Assembly (NCBI GenBank): GCA_001603055.1
Contig: LVAZ01000370.1
Location: 1 to 17,767 of the forward strand
Source of the DNA: Victivallales bacterium Lenti_02
GTDB taxonomy: Bacteria; Verrucomicrobiota; Lentisphaeria; Oligosphaerales; Lenti-02
Direction of reading: 5' to 3'
Length of the DNA stretch: 17,767 nucleotides
In this document: piece after piece, positions 1 through 7,149 of the stretch
Layout of the letters: each line of letters begins with the position of its first letter
Numbering within the stretch: the first letter of the stretch is position 1
Translations under genes and position numbers: made by a program
Notes under the pieces: model-generated
The model's database searches: none
What the model saw: only the letters and a program-made list of their open reading frames with translations
Told to the model about the DNA's origin: nothing

Positions 1-1083
1 GGCCGGGAAAGCGCCCGCGTGCTCTATTTCCGCACTCCCGGCTGCCCGTCCTGCGCCCTGGCCGACACCCGTCTGGACCATCTCGCCCGCCGTTTCCCCG
101 AGATGGACGTGCAGCGCTTCACCGCCGATTCGCCGGAAATCCGCTATCTGCAATACGCCCTGGCGAAACGGCTGGGCGTTCCCCCCGGCAAGCGCCTGGT
201 CACCCCCATGGTCGTCGCCGGCAACGCCGTCCTCCACGAAACCGTCGGCGACGCCAATCTGGCCGAACTGCTCGAACACGCTCCCGCCGACCCCTTCTGG
301 CTCGGCTGGGACCGCGAGCGGGAACTGGCCGCCGCCAAACGCGAGATCGAGACGATGATCCGGGGATTCTCGGTCGCCGCCGTGCTGCTCGCCGGGCTGG
401 TCGACGGGGTGAACCCCTGCGCCTTCGCCGTCATCGTCTTCCTGGTCAGCTACCTCGGGCTCTCGCGAGGCGGGGGACGGCGGGCGGCGCTGATTTTCGG
501 ACTGCTGTTCACCCTGGGTGTCTTTCTCTGCTACTTCCTGATTGGTCTCGGCCTGTCGAAAGCGCTGGATTTGCTGCATGAGCATCGCGGCATAACCCAG
601 GTGATCTACGCGGGCATGGGGGGGCTGTGCCTGATATTCGCGGTTTTCGCCGTCTGGGACACCCTGCGCGCCCGCCGCGCGGGTGCCGCCGCCATGCGCT
701 TCGGCATGCCAAAATCCTTCCACCGCGCCGCCCATGCCCTGATCCGCAACCAGGCGGGGCGCGGGGTGTTCGGCCTCGGCGCCGTCCTGCTCGGCATGGT
801 GGTCAGCACCATCGAGCTGGTCTGCACCGGCCAGATTTATTTCCCCGCCCTGGTGCTCATGAACCAAGCCGGCCGCAGCGCCCGTTCCCTGGCCCTGCTG
901 CTCGCCTACAACGTCGCCTTCATCATTCCTCTGGTCGGTGTCGTTGTCCTGGCCGCCTACGGGGTCGGTTCCCGGCAGCTCGCCGCCTGGGCCGGCCGCC
1001 ATGCGGCCCTGACCCGCGCCCTCACCGCCGTCCTTTTCCTCGCCCTCGCCATCCTCCTTTTCGTCCTCGCCTGGCGGGGGTAA
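1..1083 (+). CDS. Thioredoxin-like/CcdA-type membrane thiol-disulfide protein (5' partial)
   Basis: The reading frame is open to the first base of the window. The GTG at 19 sits inside what looks like the first beta strand of a thioredoxin fold, so the gene most likely starts upstream. Counting from the window edge, residues 15-18 are C-P-S-C, a thioredoxin/glutaredoxin-type redox motif. This N-terminal domain runs to about residue 100. It is followed by a hydrophobic domain with about six membrane segments of the CcdA/DsbD type. That domain carries one cysteine in an N-P-C-A-F motif (residue 140) and a second in V-C-T-G-Q (residue 275), the expected pair of membrane cysteines that pass electrons across the membrane. 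By family knowledge such proteins move reducing power from cytoplasmic thioredoxin to periplasmic partners, for example in cytochrome c maturation or disulfide repair. The specific partner is unknown. No co-directional neighbour follows; a terminator lies 11 bases after the stop. Confidence 0.82.
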   Translation, partial: GRESARVLYFRTPGCPSCALADTRLDHLARRFPEMDVQRFTADSPEIRYLQYALAKRLGVPPGKRLVTPMVVAGNAVLHETVGDANLAELLEHAPADPFWLGWDRERELAAAKREIETMIRGFSVAAVLLAGLVDGVNPCAFAVIVFLVSYLGLSRGGGRRAALIFGLLFTLGVFLCYFLIGLGLSKALDLLHEHRGITQVIYAGMGGLCLIFAVFAVWDTLRARRAGAAAMRFGMPKSFHRAAHALIRNQAGRGVFGLGAVLLGMVVSTIELVCTGQIYFPALVLMNQAGRSARSLALLLAYNVAFIIPLVGVVVLAAYGVGSRQLAAWAGRHAALTRALTAVLFLALAILLFVLAWRG

Positions 1084-1093
1084 TATCGTCAAC

Positions 1094-1135
1094 CGGCCAC
1101 GAACTCCTTCGGGAAATTCGTGGCCGATTGTTTTT
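1094..1135 (+). terminator. Intrinsic terminator with UUCG tetraloop
   Basis: A perfect 10-bp stem (CGGCCACGAA at 1094-1103 with TTCGTGGCCG at 1117-1126) encloses a small inner stem TCC/GGA closing a TTCG tetraloop at 1108-1111. It is followed by ATTG and a run of five T at 1131-1135. It lies just after the stop of the CcdA-type gene, as expected for a rho-independent terminator on the + strand. The dehydrogenase gene on the other strand converges on it and stops at 1139. Read in that direction the hairpin has no clear T run behind it, so whether it works both ways is uncertain. Confidence 0.88.
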
Positions 1136-1138
1136 GCC

Positions 1139-2140
1139 TCAGCTCCAGACGAGAGCGACCTTGCCGGTCTTGCCTTCGCCGAAGAGGCGGAAGCCTTCGG
1201 GGGCCTCGCTGCCGGGGAAGGTGTGGGTGATCAGCTTCTCCACGGGCAGGCCCTTGGCCACCAGGTCCATCATGGGCTCGATCTCGCAGAAATGGTAGAA
1301 CCAGCAGCCGGTCATGGTGATGTCCCGGCGGATGAGCTGGTTGCTGGGGGAAATCTTCACCTCGGGCTGCTCGCCGTCGAGCAGCACCTGGCCGCCGGTC
1401 TTCACCGCCGCGAGGCATTGCTCCACCGTCTTCGGCACGCCCACCGCCTCGATGCATATGTCGGCCCCGACACCGCCGGTCAGTTCCTTGATGACCGCGA
1501 CCGCATCGGCCTCGTCGGCCTTGATCGTCTCCGCCGCGCCCATGCTCTTGGCCATGGCCAAACGGTCGGCGGAGAGGTCCACGCCGATCACCCTGCGGCC
1601 AAGGAAACTCTGCAACAGCACGCTACCCAAACCGATGGGGCCGAGGCCGAACACCGCCACCGTCTTCACCGTCTCGGGGGCGATGATCTTGGTGTTGGTG
1701 TGGAAAGGAACGCCCAGGCCGTCGCCGGAGACCAACGCGCCGCAGTTCCAGGACATGCCGTCCGGCAACGGGGCGCAGGCCCGCGTCGGGACCGCAATGT
1801 ACTCGGCGTGCATGGCACCATGGAAGCGGAATTTGTTGCGGCACCAGGTATAGCGTTTCTCCAGACAGGGCGGGCAGGTGCCGCAACCGGTGATGGCGCT
1901 CACCCCGACCCGCTTCCCGAGCCACGACGCAGCCACCCCCTCGCCCAGCTTGGCGATCTGGCCCGCGCCCTCGTGGCCGCTGTTGTTGCCGACGCCGCCG
2001 CCGCTCTTGTACCCCTTCAGTTCGCTGCCGCATACCACGGTGCTAGCCATCTTGACCAGGACTTCGCCCGGCCCCGGCTCCGGCATGGGGGCCTCGCCGA
2101 CCGTGAGCTTGCCGCCTTCGAGAAGCATCAGTTTCTTCAT
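1139..2140 (-). CDS. Zinc-dependent medium-chain alcohol/polyol dehydrogenase
   Basis: A 333-residue protein of the MDR (alcohol/sorbitol/threonine dehydrogenase) family, which oxidises a secondary alcohol or polyol with NAD(P). Visible motifs are the catalytic-zinc cysteine C37 and the G-H-E at 55-57, then four structural-zinc cysteines at 86, 89, 92 and 100. The Rossmann dinucleotide site G-L-G-P-I-G is at 165-170, and an acidic residue (D188) ends the second strand, which favours NAD over NADP. The usual glutamate in the third zinc-ligand region reads S-G-D-G-L, so D140 may take that role. The start has ATG at 2138-2140 with a GGAAGGAA-type ribosome site upstream. It is the last gene of the cassette, 13 bases after the Gfo/Idh gene. 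The substrate cannot be read from sequence; the glycosidase and Gfo/Idh neighbours suggest a sugar or sugar alcohol. Confidence 0.9.
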   Translation of the reverse strand: MKKLMLLEGGKLTVGEAPMPEPGPGEVLVKMASTVVCGSELKGYKSGGGVGNNSGHEGAGQIAKLGEGVAASWLGKRVGVSAITGCGTCPPCLEKRYTWCRNKFRFHGAMHAEYIAVPTRACAPLPDGMSWNCGALVSGDGLGVPFHTNTKIIAPETVKTVAVFGLGPIGLGSVLLQSFLGRRVIGVDLSADRLAMAKSMGAAETIKADEADAVAVIKELTGGVGADICIEAVGVPKTVEQCLAAVKTGGQVLLDGEQPEVKISPSNQLIRRDITMTGCWFYHFCEIEPMMDLVAKGLPVEKLITHTFPGSEAPEGFRLFGEGKTGKVALVWS

Positions 2141-2153
2141 GTTCGGTTCCTTC

Positions 2154-3146
2154 CTACAGGTCGCAGGGGAAATCGGTGTCGGGGGTCACGGGCAGGCCGG
2201 TGCGGACACTTTTGCGCATCGCCGCCTCGAACTGGAGTTCGCGCAGGCCGGCCAGGCCCGGCACCGGGGGCGGATTGCCCTTCGCCACCGCGTCCAGATA
2301 GGCGTTCGCGGATTTGCCGAAGGACTGGTTGTAGAGGTCCCAGCGCGACCACTGGCGGCTGATGGCGAAGGACTCGTGGACGCTCTTCGCGTAGTCGAGC
2401 AGCTCCATGTCCCCGTCCAGGCCGCGGAAGCTGATCCGCCCGTTGGCAAAGGAGAGGGTCAGCTCGAAGAAGGGATAGATGGTCTTGGTGCCGGCGGTGC
2501 CGACGATGGTTCCCGCGCCGCCGTTGCGGAAGGTGAAGGCCACCGCCACGTCGGGGCTGGTGTTGCCCGCGCCGGTGCGGACCTCGCTGCCCGCCAAGGC
2601 CGAAATCGTCCCGAACTCGCCGCCGAAGTGGTGGAGCAGGTCGATGCAGTGGCTCCAGCAGGCGTAGTTCACCAGGCCGGTCGCCTGCACCAGGGGGCCG
2701 AGATTGCGTTCGCGGTGGAGGGTCGCCGCCCGCAGGCTCTGCTCGAAGAAACGGTAGTTGAAGACCATCGCCGTCTCGCAGCCGATGGCTTTCGCGCCCT
2801 GGAGAATCTCGCGGCCCAGCGCGAAGTCCTCCTCGGTCACATTCGCCTGCCCGCTGCGGGCCACCAGGGGCTTCTCGAAAAACAGACGGCGGGGCTGGTA
2901 GGTGAGCAGTTCCTTGGCCACCTCGTAGCGGCATTTCTCGCTGGTCAGCACCAGAATCGCGTCCGGCTTGACGGCGCAGAGTTCGGCGAGGCTGGCATGG
3001 ACCGTGCCGCCGAACTGGGCGGCGGCGGCGTTCGCCTTCTCCGCCGTGCGGTTCCAGTAGTGCAGCTCGATGCCGCTGCGTTTGGACAGGGCGGGCAGAT
3101 AGCTGCCCTTGGCGACGTTCCCGACTCCGGCGATGGCGACTTTCAT
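2154..3146 (-). CDS. Gfo/Idh/MocA family NAD(P)-dependent oxidoreductase
   Basis: A 330-residue protein beginning M-K-V-A-I-A-G-V-G-N, the N-terminal Rossmann fold with glycine motif at 7-14. The hallmark E-K-P of the family is at 91-93. Further in, a segment with C-W-S-H-C-I-D-L-L-H-H-F-G-G matches the catalytic H-x-x-D region of the C-terminal alpha/beta domain. Members oxidise or reduce sugars, inositols or keto-sugars in the cytoplasm. The frame stays open upstream to 3419, but the ATG at 3146 is chosen because the Rossmann fold starts there and AGGAAAG lies about 9 bases before it. The upstream extension would overlap the glycosidase gene out of frame and is not protein-like. It sits between a glycoside-hydrolase-like gene (37 bases upstream) and an MDR dehydrogenase (13 bases downstream), so the three are probably co-transcribed and handle one carbohydrate. 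The exact substrate is unknown. Confidence 0.9.
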   Translation of the reverse strand: MKVAIAGVGNVAKGSYLPALSKRSGIELHYWNRTAEKANAAAAQFGGTVHASLAELCAVKPDAILVLTSEKCRYEVAKELLTYQPRRLFFEKPLVARSGQANVTEEDFALGREILQGAKAIGCETAMVFNYRFFEQSLRAATLHRERNLGPLVQATGLVNYACWSHCIDLLHHFGGEFGTISALAGSEVRTGAGNTSPDVAVAFTFRNGGAGTIVGTAGTKTIYPFFELTLSFANGRISFRGLDGDMELLDYAKSVHESFAISRQWSRWDLYNQSFGKSANAYLDAVAKGNPPPVPGLAGLRELQFEAAMRKSVRTGLPVTPDTDFPCDL

Positions 3147-3183
3147 GGCACCGTTCTTTCCTGTTGGGTCAGGGGGGAAGGGA

Positions 3184-5202
3184 TTAGCGTGCAAACAGCC
3201 AGACGGCGTTTTCCTGGGGGGCCAGAGACACGGCGTCCGCCGCCTCGCCGCCGGCCAGGGTGCGGACTTCGCGCAGCTTGCCGCCGGTCTCGGGGACGGG
3301 GCAGGTCGCGGCTTCGGCCCCGGCGTTGCGCACCACCACGGCCAGCGTGCCGTCGGTTCCCCGGTAGCCCGCGCTCTCGATGCCCGGCGCCGCCAGGGTG
3401 TGGTCGTCCTGCCAGACATAGCGCCCGGCGAAGGGCAGGTAGCCGCTGGGCTCGAGCATCCGGCGCAGGCGGGGGAAGTAGCGGGAATACTCGGGCAGGT
3501 CGGCCATCGAGCCGCGGCAGAGATGCACGCTCATGTCGTAGCGCAGCCCGTGCAGCAGGGCGAAGCTGGCGTGGCTCCGCCAGCCGTTCTCGTCGTAGCC
3601 GCCGTGGCGGTTGGTGCAGACGATTTCCGGGAAGGTGTAGCGGAAGGCCGCCGGGAAGGCATGGGCGCCCGGCGTGAACCCCGGCCCGCAACCATGCACG
3701 AAGCCGAAATGTTGGCAGCTCATGTCGGCCAGCCATTCGGTCACCAGCATGAACTCGGGATAGTCCGCGCGAATCTGTTCGGCCAGCCGCCGCAACTTCT
3801 CGTTCGAGGCGGTGGCGAAGGCCTCGTCGGGCCGGGCGTGGGGATGGCTGTCGTCGAAGCAGAGCATGTGGTACAAGCCGCCGATCTGGTCGATGAGCAA
3901 CCCGTCCGCGCCGTCCTCGGCCACCTGGCGCACCACGCCCTCGACCACGTCCCACCACTCGTCCAGCGAGGGGCAGGGGATGGCGTGCTGGACCTGTTTC
4001 CGCGCCAGGGTGCGAATCAGACTGCCCCGGCCCCAGAAGGGATAGGACTCGATGTATTCCGTGCCGAGGATGGTTTTCGCCGTCAGGTGTTTGCCCCGCT
4101 CCTGGAAGAAGGGCATGGCGATGTCCATCAGGCGGCCGTTCATGTAGGGGATGACGCGCAGGCCCGCCGCGCGGGCATGCTGGATTCCCGCCCGCCAGGC
4201 GGCGGCCCCGCCCATGCGCTCGTCGTAGTCGTAGTGCGGGTAGCCCCGGTCCATGCCGCCTTTCCACCAGCCGAGCAGGTGGAGCGTGTCCAGGCTGGCC
4301 GCCTTGGCGTTGGCGGTCAGTTCGGCCAGTTGGCCGTAGGTCCAGAGCACCTCGCCGTACTGGTGCTGCATGATGGTCCGCTGCCAGCCGAGCCAGGTTT
4401 TCAGCCAGTCCGGAATCGTCGGCGGGGTCCACCAGGAATCGGCCCATTGCCGATAGCGCTTCGCGCCCCAGCGCCAGTCGCCCGCGTGGGGGACGGTGAC
4501 CAGATCGGGCGACTCCCAGCTCTGCCCCTGGCGAATCAGGGGATATTTGACGATTCCCAGGGCCATTTCGCCCTTCTCCTGCATGCCCACCAGCGTGGCG
4601 TTGCGGAAGGTGGTGTCGAAAGCCGCCATGAAAAGGCCCCGGTCCTCGCTGTGGTAGTCGAACCAGCCCATGCTGGCGGGGGAGGGGTAGTGGAGGTCCC
4701 GCACCAGTTCGAGCTGGTCCGGCCCGTGGTAGCGGGTGACGGCCCCGCGCAGCCAGGCGCGCGGATCGGGGACGCGCATCCCGGCCCCCTCGGGCCACAG
4801 TAGCCACTGCCGGTCCGGACCCGCCAGATCGGCCAGCCCGCCCACCAGGGGGCACCACGCCTCGGACACCAGAATGTCCTCCTCGTTCGCCACGCGCGCG
4901 GTCCAGTGCAGTTCCCCGTCCCGGAGGCGGGCGCGGACGATCAGCCGAATCCGCATCTCCCCGAGATGGCAGCGCAGCCGGGGATAGGTCAGGGTCAGCT
5001 CGCGGTCCCCGGCGGCGATCTCCGGCGCGTCCTGCGCTTCCGGCAGCACCGGAATCTCCACGTCCTCGGGACGGGAAAGGAACAGCCGCCACACCCCCGG
5101 ACGCGGCGCGCGCACGTACTCGAACCCGTCCGCGACCAAGGAGACCAGGCGGCCCCGTTCATCGAAACACGCCCGTGTCCGGGCATCGGCAATGGTATGC
5201 AT
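3184..5202 (-). CDS. Glycoside-hydrolase-like TIM-barrel protein (DUF6259-like)
   Basis: A 672-residue protein with no signal peptide, so probably cytoplasmic. The N-terminal third (to about 255) is beta-rich, like the sandwich domain of GH-D clan (GH27/31/36) alpha-glycosidases. The middle looks like a TIM barrel: W-L-K-T-W-L-G-W near 266-273, L-G-W-W-K-G-G near 310-316, V-I-P-Y-M-N-G-R near 350-357, G-L-L-I-D-Q-I-G-G at 434-442, and V-T-E-W-L-A-D at 487-493. D438 and E489 are plausible catalytic acids by position at strand ends, but this is inference. The C-terminal 80 residues look like a small all-beta domain. From memory this resembles DUF6259 proteins, which are common in Lentisphaerota and Planctomycetota; I cannot check it. 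The start at 5202 is preferred over 5238 because GGAGG lies 6 bases before it. It is followed by Gfo/Idh and MDR genes, suggesting intracellular sugar processing. Confidence 0.72.
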   Translation of the reverse strand: MHTIADARTRACFDERGRLVSLVADGFEYVRAPRPGVWRLFLSRPEDVEIPVLPEAQDAPEIAAGDRELTLTYPRLRCHLGEMRIRLIVRARLRDGELHWTARVANEEDILVSEAWCPLVGGLADLAGPDRQWLLWPEGAGMRVPDPRAWLRGAVTRYHGPDQLELVRDLHYPSPASMGWFDYHSEDRGLFMAAFDTTFRNATLVGMQEKGEMALGIVKYPLIRQGQSWESPDLVTVPHAGDWRWGAKRYRQWADSWWTPPTIPDWLKTWLGWQRTIMQHQYGEVLWTYGQLAELTANAKAASLDTLHLLGWWKGGMDRGYPHYDYDERMGGAAAWRAGIQHARAAGLRVIPYMNGRLMDIAMPFFQERGKHLTAKTILGTEYIESYPFWGRGSLIRTLARKQVQHAIPCPSLDEWWDVVEGVVRQVAEDGADGLLIDQIGGLYHMLCFDDSHPHARPDEAFATASNEKLRRLAEQIRADYPEFMLVTEWLADMSCQHFGFVHGCGPGFTPGAHAFPAAFRYTFPEIVCTNRHGGYDENGWRSHASFALLHGLRYDMSVHLCRGSMADLPEYSRYFPRLRRMLEPSGYLPFAGRYVWQDDHTLAAPGIESAGYRGTDGTLAVVVRNAGAEAATCPVPETGGKLREVRTLAGGEAADAVSLAPQENAVWLFAR

Positions 5203-5314
5203 GCAATCCTCCGGAATGGCTTTCCCGGACCATACCACGCCCCGCGCCCACTGCCAGCCAAACGGAAGGAATTCCAGCAGATGGGATTCGCTTTTCCGAG
5301 GGGACGGGGTTGTT

Positions 5315-6151
5315 CTACCGACGTGCCGCCTGCCAGGAAAAATCGGCGCGGGCGACCACGAAGTGGGGGTTGAGGAGATCGGGCTTGTTGTAGACCACGG
5401 GGCGGCCGTCGGCGTGGCGGCAGACGCTGCCCCCGGCCCCGAGAACCACGGCGTGGGCGGCGGCGGTGTCCCATTCGCAGGTGGGGGCGAGCCGGGGATA
5501 GACGTCGGCCGCGCCCTCGGCCACCAGGCAGAGTTTGAGCGAACTGCCGCTCGATACCAGGTCCACCTTGGCGTAGCCCGCGCCCAGCCGGGCGATGAAT
5601 GCCTCGGTCTCGGGATTGAGATGGGAGCGCGAGGCCACCACCCGCAACGTGTCGGCGGGGACTTCGCCGGGCAAGGGCAGACGGGTCCAGTCGGCGGTGA
5701 TCCCCTCCACCAGCTCGTCCCGGTCCGGATTCGCCCAGCGGAACGCGCCGAGGCCGGGACCGCCCGCGTGCAGCATGCCGGTCACCGGCGTGAACACCAC
5801 CCCGAACACCGGCGTGTCCCGTTCGATCAGCGCGATGTTCACCGTGAACTCGCCGTTGCGCTTGATGAATTCCTTGGTGCCGTCCAACGGGTCCACCAGC
5901 CAGAACACGTCCCAGTCCGCCCGCTCGGCGTAGGGGGCGTGGCGGCTTTCCTCCGAGAGAACCGGAAAGGGGGTCAGGGCCTGGAGAACCCCGCAGATGA
6001 CCCGGTGCGCCGCCAGGTCCGCCTTGGTCAGCGGCGACTGGTCGGCCTTCTGCTCGACCGTGAAATCCTCCGCGTAGATTTTCAGGATGGCCTGCCCCGC
6101 GTCATAGGCGGCGAGCAGGGCGAGGGGCAGATAGTCGTCGAATTGGGGCAT
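5315..6151 (-). CDS. cysQ: 3'(2'),5'-bisphosphate nucleotidase, CysQ-like (inositol monophosphatase fold)
   Basis: A 278-residue member of the Mg-dependent, Li-sensitive phosphatase family. Motifs are L-S-E-E at 65-68, the signature D-P-L-D-G-T-K-E-F at 87-95 and W-D at 227-228, which together form the three-metal site. The T-K-E-F-I-K-R-N-G-E-F-T-V-N-I-A run is the form typical of CysQ. CysQ turns 3'-phosphoadenosine 5'-phosphate (PAP) into AMP and so clears the by-product of sulfate assimilation; related enzymes act on inositol phosphates, so the substrate is likely but not certain. ATG at 6151 is chosen over 6169 because AGGAA lies about 9 bases before it and the longer form would add only six residues. 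It starts 11 bases after the E1-beta stop, so it is probably co-transcribed with the E1 genes. A functional link to the E1 is not obvious. Confidence 0.85.
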   Translation of the reverse strand: MPQFDDYLPLALLAAYDAGQAILKIYAEDFTVEQKADQSPLTKADLAAHRVICGVLQALTPFPVLSEESRHAPYAERADWDVFWLVDPLDGTKEFIKRNGEFTVNIALIERDTPVFGVVFTPVTGMLHAGGPGLGAFRWANPDRDELVEGITADWTRLPLPGEVPADTLRVVASRSHLNPETEAFIARLGAGYAKVDLVSSGSSLKLCLVAEGAADVYPRLAPTCEWDTAAAHAVVLGAGGSVCRHADGRPVVYNKPDLLNPHFVVARADFSWQAARR

Positions 6152-6162
6152 GGGGCTGGTTC

Positions 6163-7149
6163 CTACCATTCAAGCACGTCGCGCACGGCCCGCAGCACGT
6201 CGTCGGCGCTGGGCAGAATGTGCTTTTCCAGTTCGATCGAGGAGGCGATGGGCACATCGGCCGCGCCCACCCGGCGAATCGGGGCCTCGAGGGCGTCGAG
6301 GCAATGCTCGGCGACCAGGGCGGCCACCTCGGCCCCCACGCCCCCGGTCACGCAGGCCTCCTCGGCGATCACCAGCCGACCCGTTTTCCGCACCGAGGCG
6401 AAAATCGTCTCCCGGTCGAGGGGCTGGAGACTCACCAGATCGACCACTTCGAGGCTGATGCCGCGCGGGGCCAGCGCCTCGCGCAGGGCCAGGCAGACCG
6501 GCACCATCGCCGAATAGGCCACCACCGTCACCTTGTCGCCCGGCGTCACCACCGCCCGTTCGAGGGACAGGGTGTATTCGCCCGCCGGCACCGGGCCGCG
6601 CTGGGGATAGAGCCGCTTATTCTCGATGAAAATGACCGGATTCGGGTCGCGGATGGCGCTTTTCAGCAGGCCCTTGGCCTGGGCGGCGTTCGAGGGGGCC
6701 ACCACCTTGATGCCGGGAATCCCCACGAACAGATTGCTCAGCATCTGCGAATGGCTGGGGCCGTAGCCGCCTTTGGCACCGCCCGGCGTGCGCACCACCA
6801 GCGGCACCGTCACCTGCCCGTTGTACATATAGTGGAGCTTCCCCGCCGAGTTCAGAATCTGGTCCAGGGCCAGGGCGATGAAGTCCATGAACATGATCTC
6901 GACCACGGGCTTCAGCCCCATCATGGCCGCGCCCACCGCCATCCCCACGAAGCTGTTCTCCGAAATCGGCGTCTCCTGAAGCCGCTTCGGCCCGTATTTC
7001 TCGAAGAGGTCGCGGGTGACGCCGAAGGCCCCGCCGTAGAGCCCGATGTCCTCGCCGATCAGAACCACGTTCGGATCGCGGGCGAGTTCCTCGTCGAGCG
7101 CCTCGTTCACCGCCTTCGAGTAGAAAATCTGGCGCAGTTCCTCAGGCAT
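6163..7149 (-). CDS. 2-oxoacid dehydrogenase E1 component, beta subunit (pyruvate/acetoin/branched-chain type)
   Basis: A 328-residue transketolase-like protein with the pyrimidine-binding domain first and the C-terminal transketolase domain after about residue 190. Visible family features are I-G-E-D-I-G at 31-36, P-I-S-E at 61-64 (the conserved glutamate that activates thiamine diphosphate), G-G-Y-G-P-S-H-S-Q around 127-135, and V-I-A-E-E-A near the C-terminal domain. It pairs with the alpha subunit to form an alpha2beta2 E1 that decarboxylates a 2-oxoacid and passes the acyl group to a lipoyl E2. The start at 7149 is favoured by GGGAGG about 5 bases upstream. An in-frame ATG at 7167 has no such site. 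The start overlaps the end of the alpha gene by 8 bases, a sign of translational coupling. Whether the substrate is pyruvate, acetoin or branched-chain 2-oxoacids cannot be decided here, and no E2 or E3 gene is nearby. Confidence 0.93.
   Translation of the reverse strand: MPEELRQIFYSKAVNEALDEELARDPNVVLIGEDIGLYGGAFGVTRDLFEKYGPKRLQETPISENSFVGMAVGAAMMGLKPVVEIMFMDFIALALDQILNSAGKLHYMYNGQVTVPLVVRTPGGAKGGYGPSHSQMLSNLFVGIPGIKVVAPSNAAQAKGLLKSAIRDPNPVIFIENKRLYPQRGPVPAGEYTLSLERAVVTPGDKVTVVAYSAMVPVCLALREALAPRGISLEVVDLVSLQPLDRETIFASVRKTGRLVIAEEACVTGGVGAEVAALVAEHCLDALEAPIRRVGAADVPIASSIELEKHILPSADDVLRAVRDVLEW

Noticed and set aside
3147..3419. N-terminal extension of the Gfo/Idh protein
   Set aside because: The extra 91 residues are Arg/Pro/Trp-rich, overlap the glycosidase gene and lack family similarity. 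The Rossmann fold starts at the ATG at 3146, which has its own ribosome site.
3143..5092. A 649-codon - strand open frame overlapping the glycosidase gene in another frame
   Set aside because: It has extreme Arg/Gly/Pro content and no recognisable motif, while the overlapping 672-residue frame has TIM-barrel motifs and a GGAGG site before its start.
5203..5314. Terminator or promoter in the 112-base gap between cysQ and the glycosidase gene
   Set aside because: On the - strand I see a TATGGT but no -35 box at a proper distance, and no hairpin with a T run. The gap may hold a promoter, but the sequence does not support a call.
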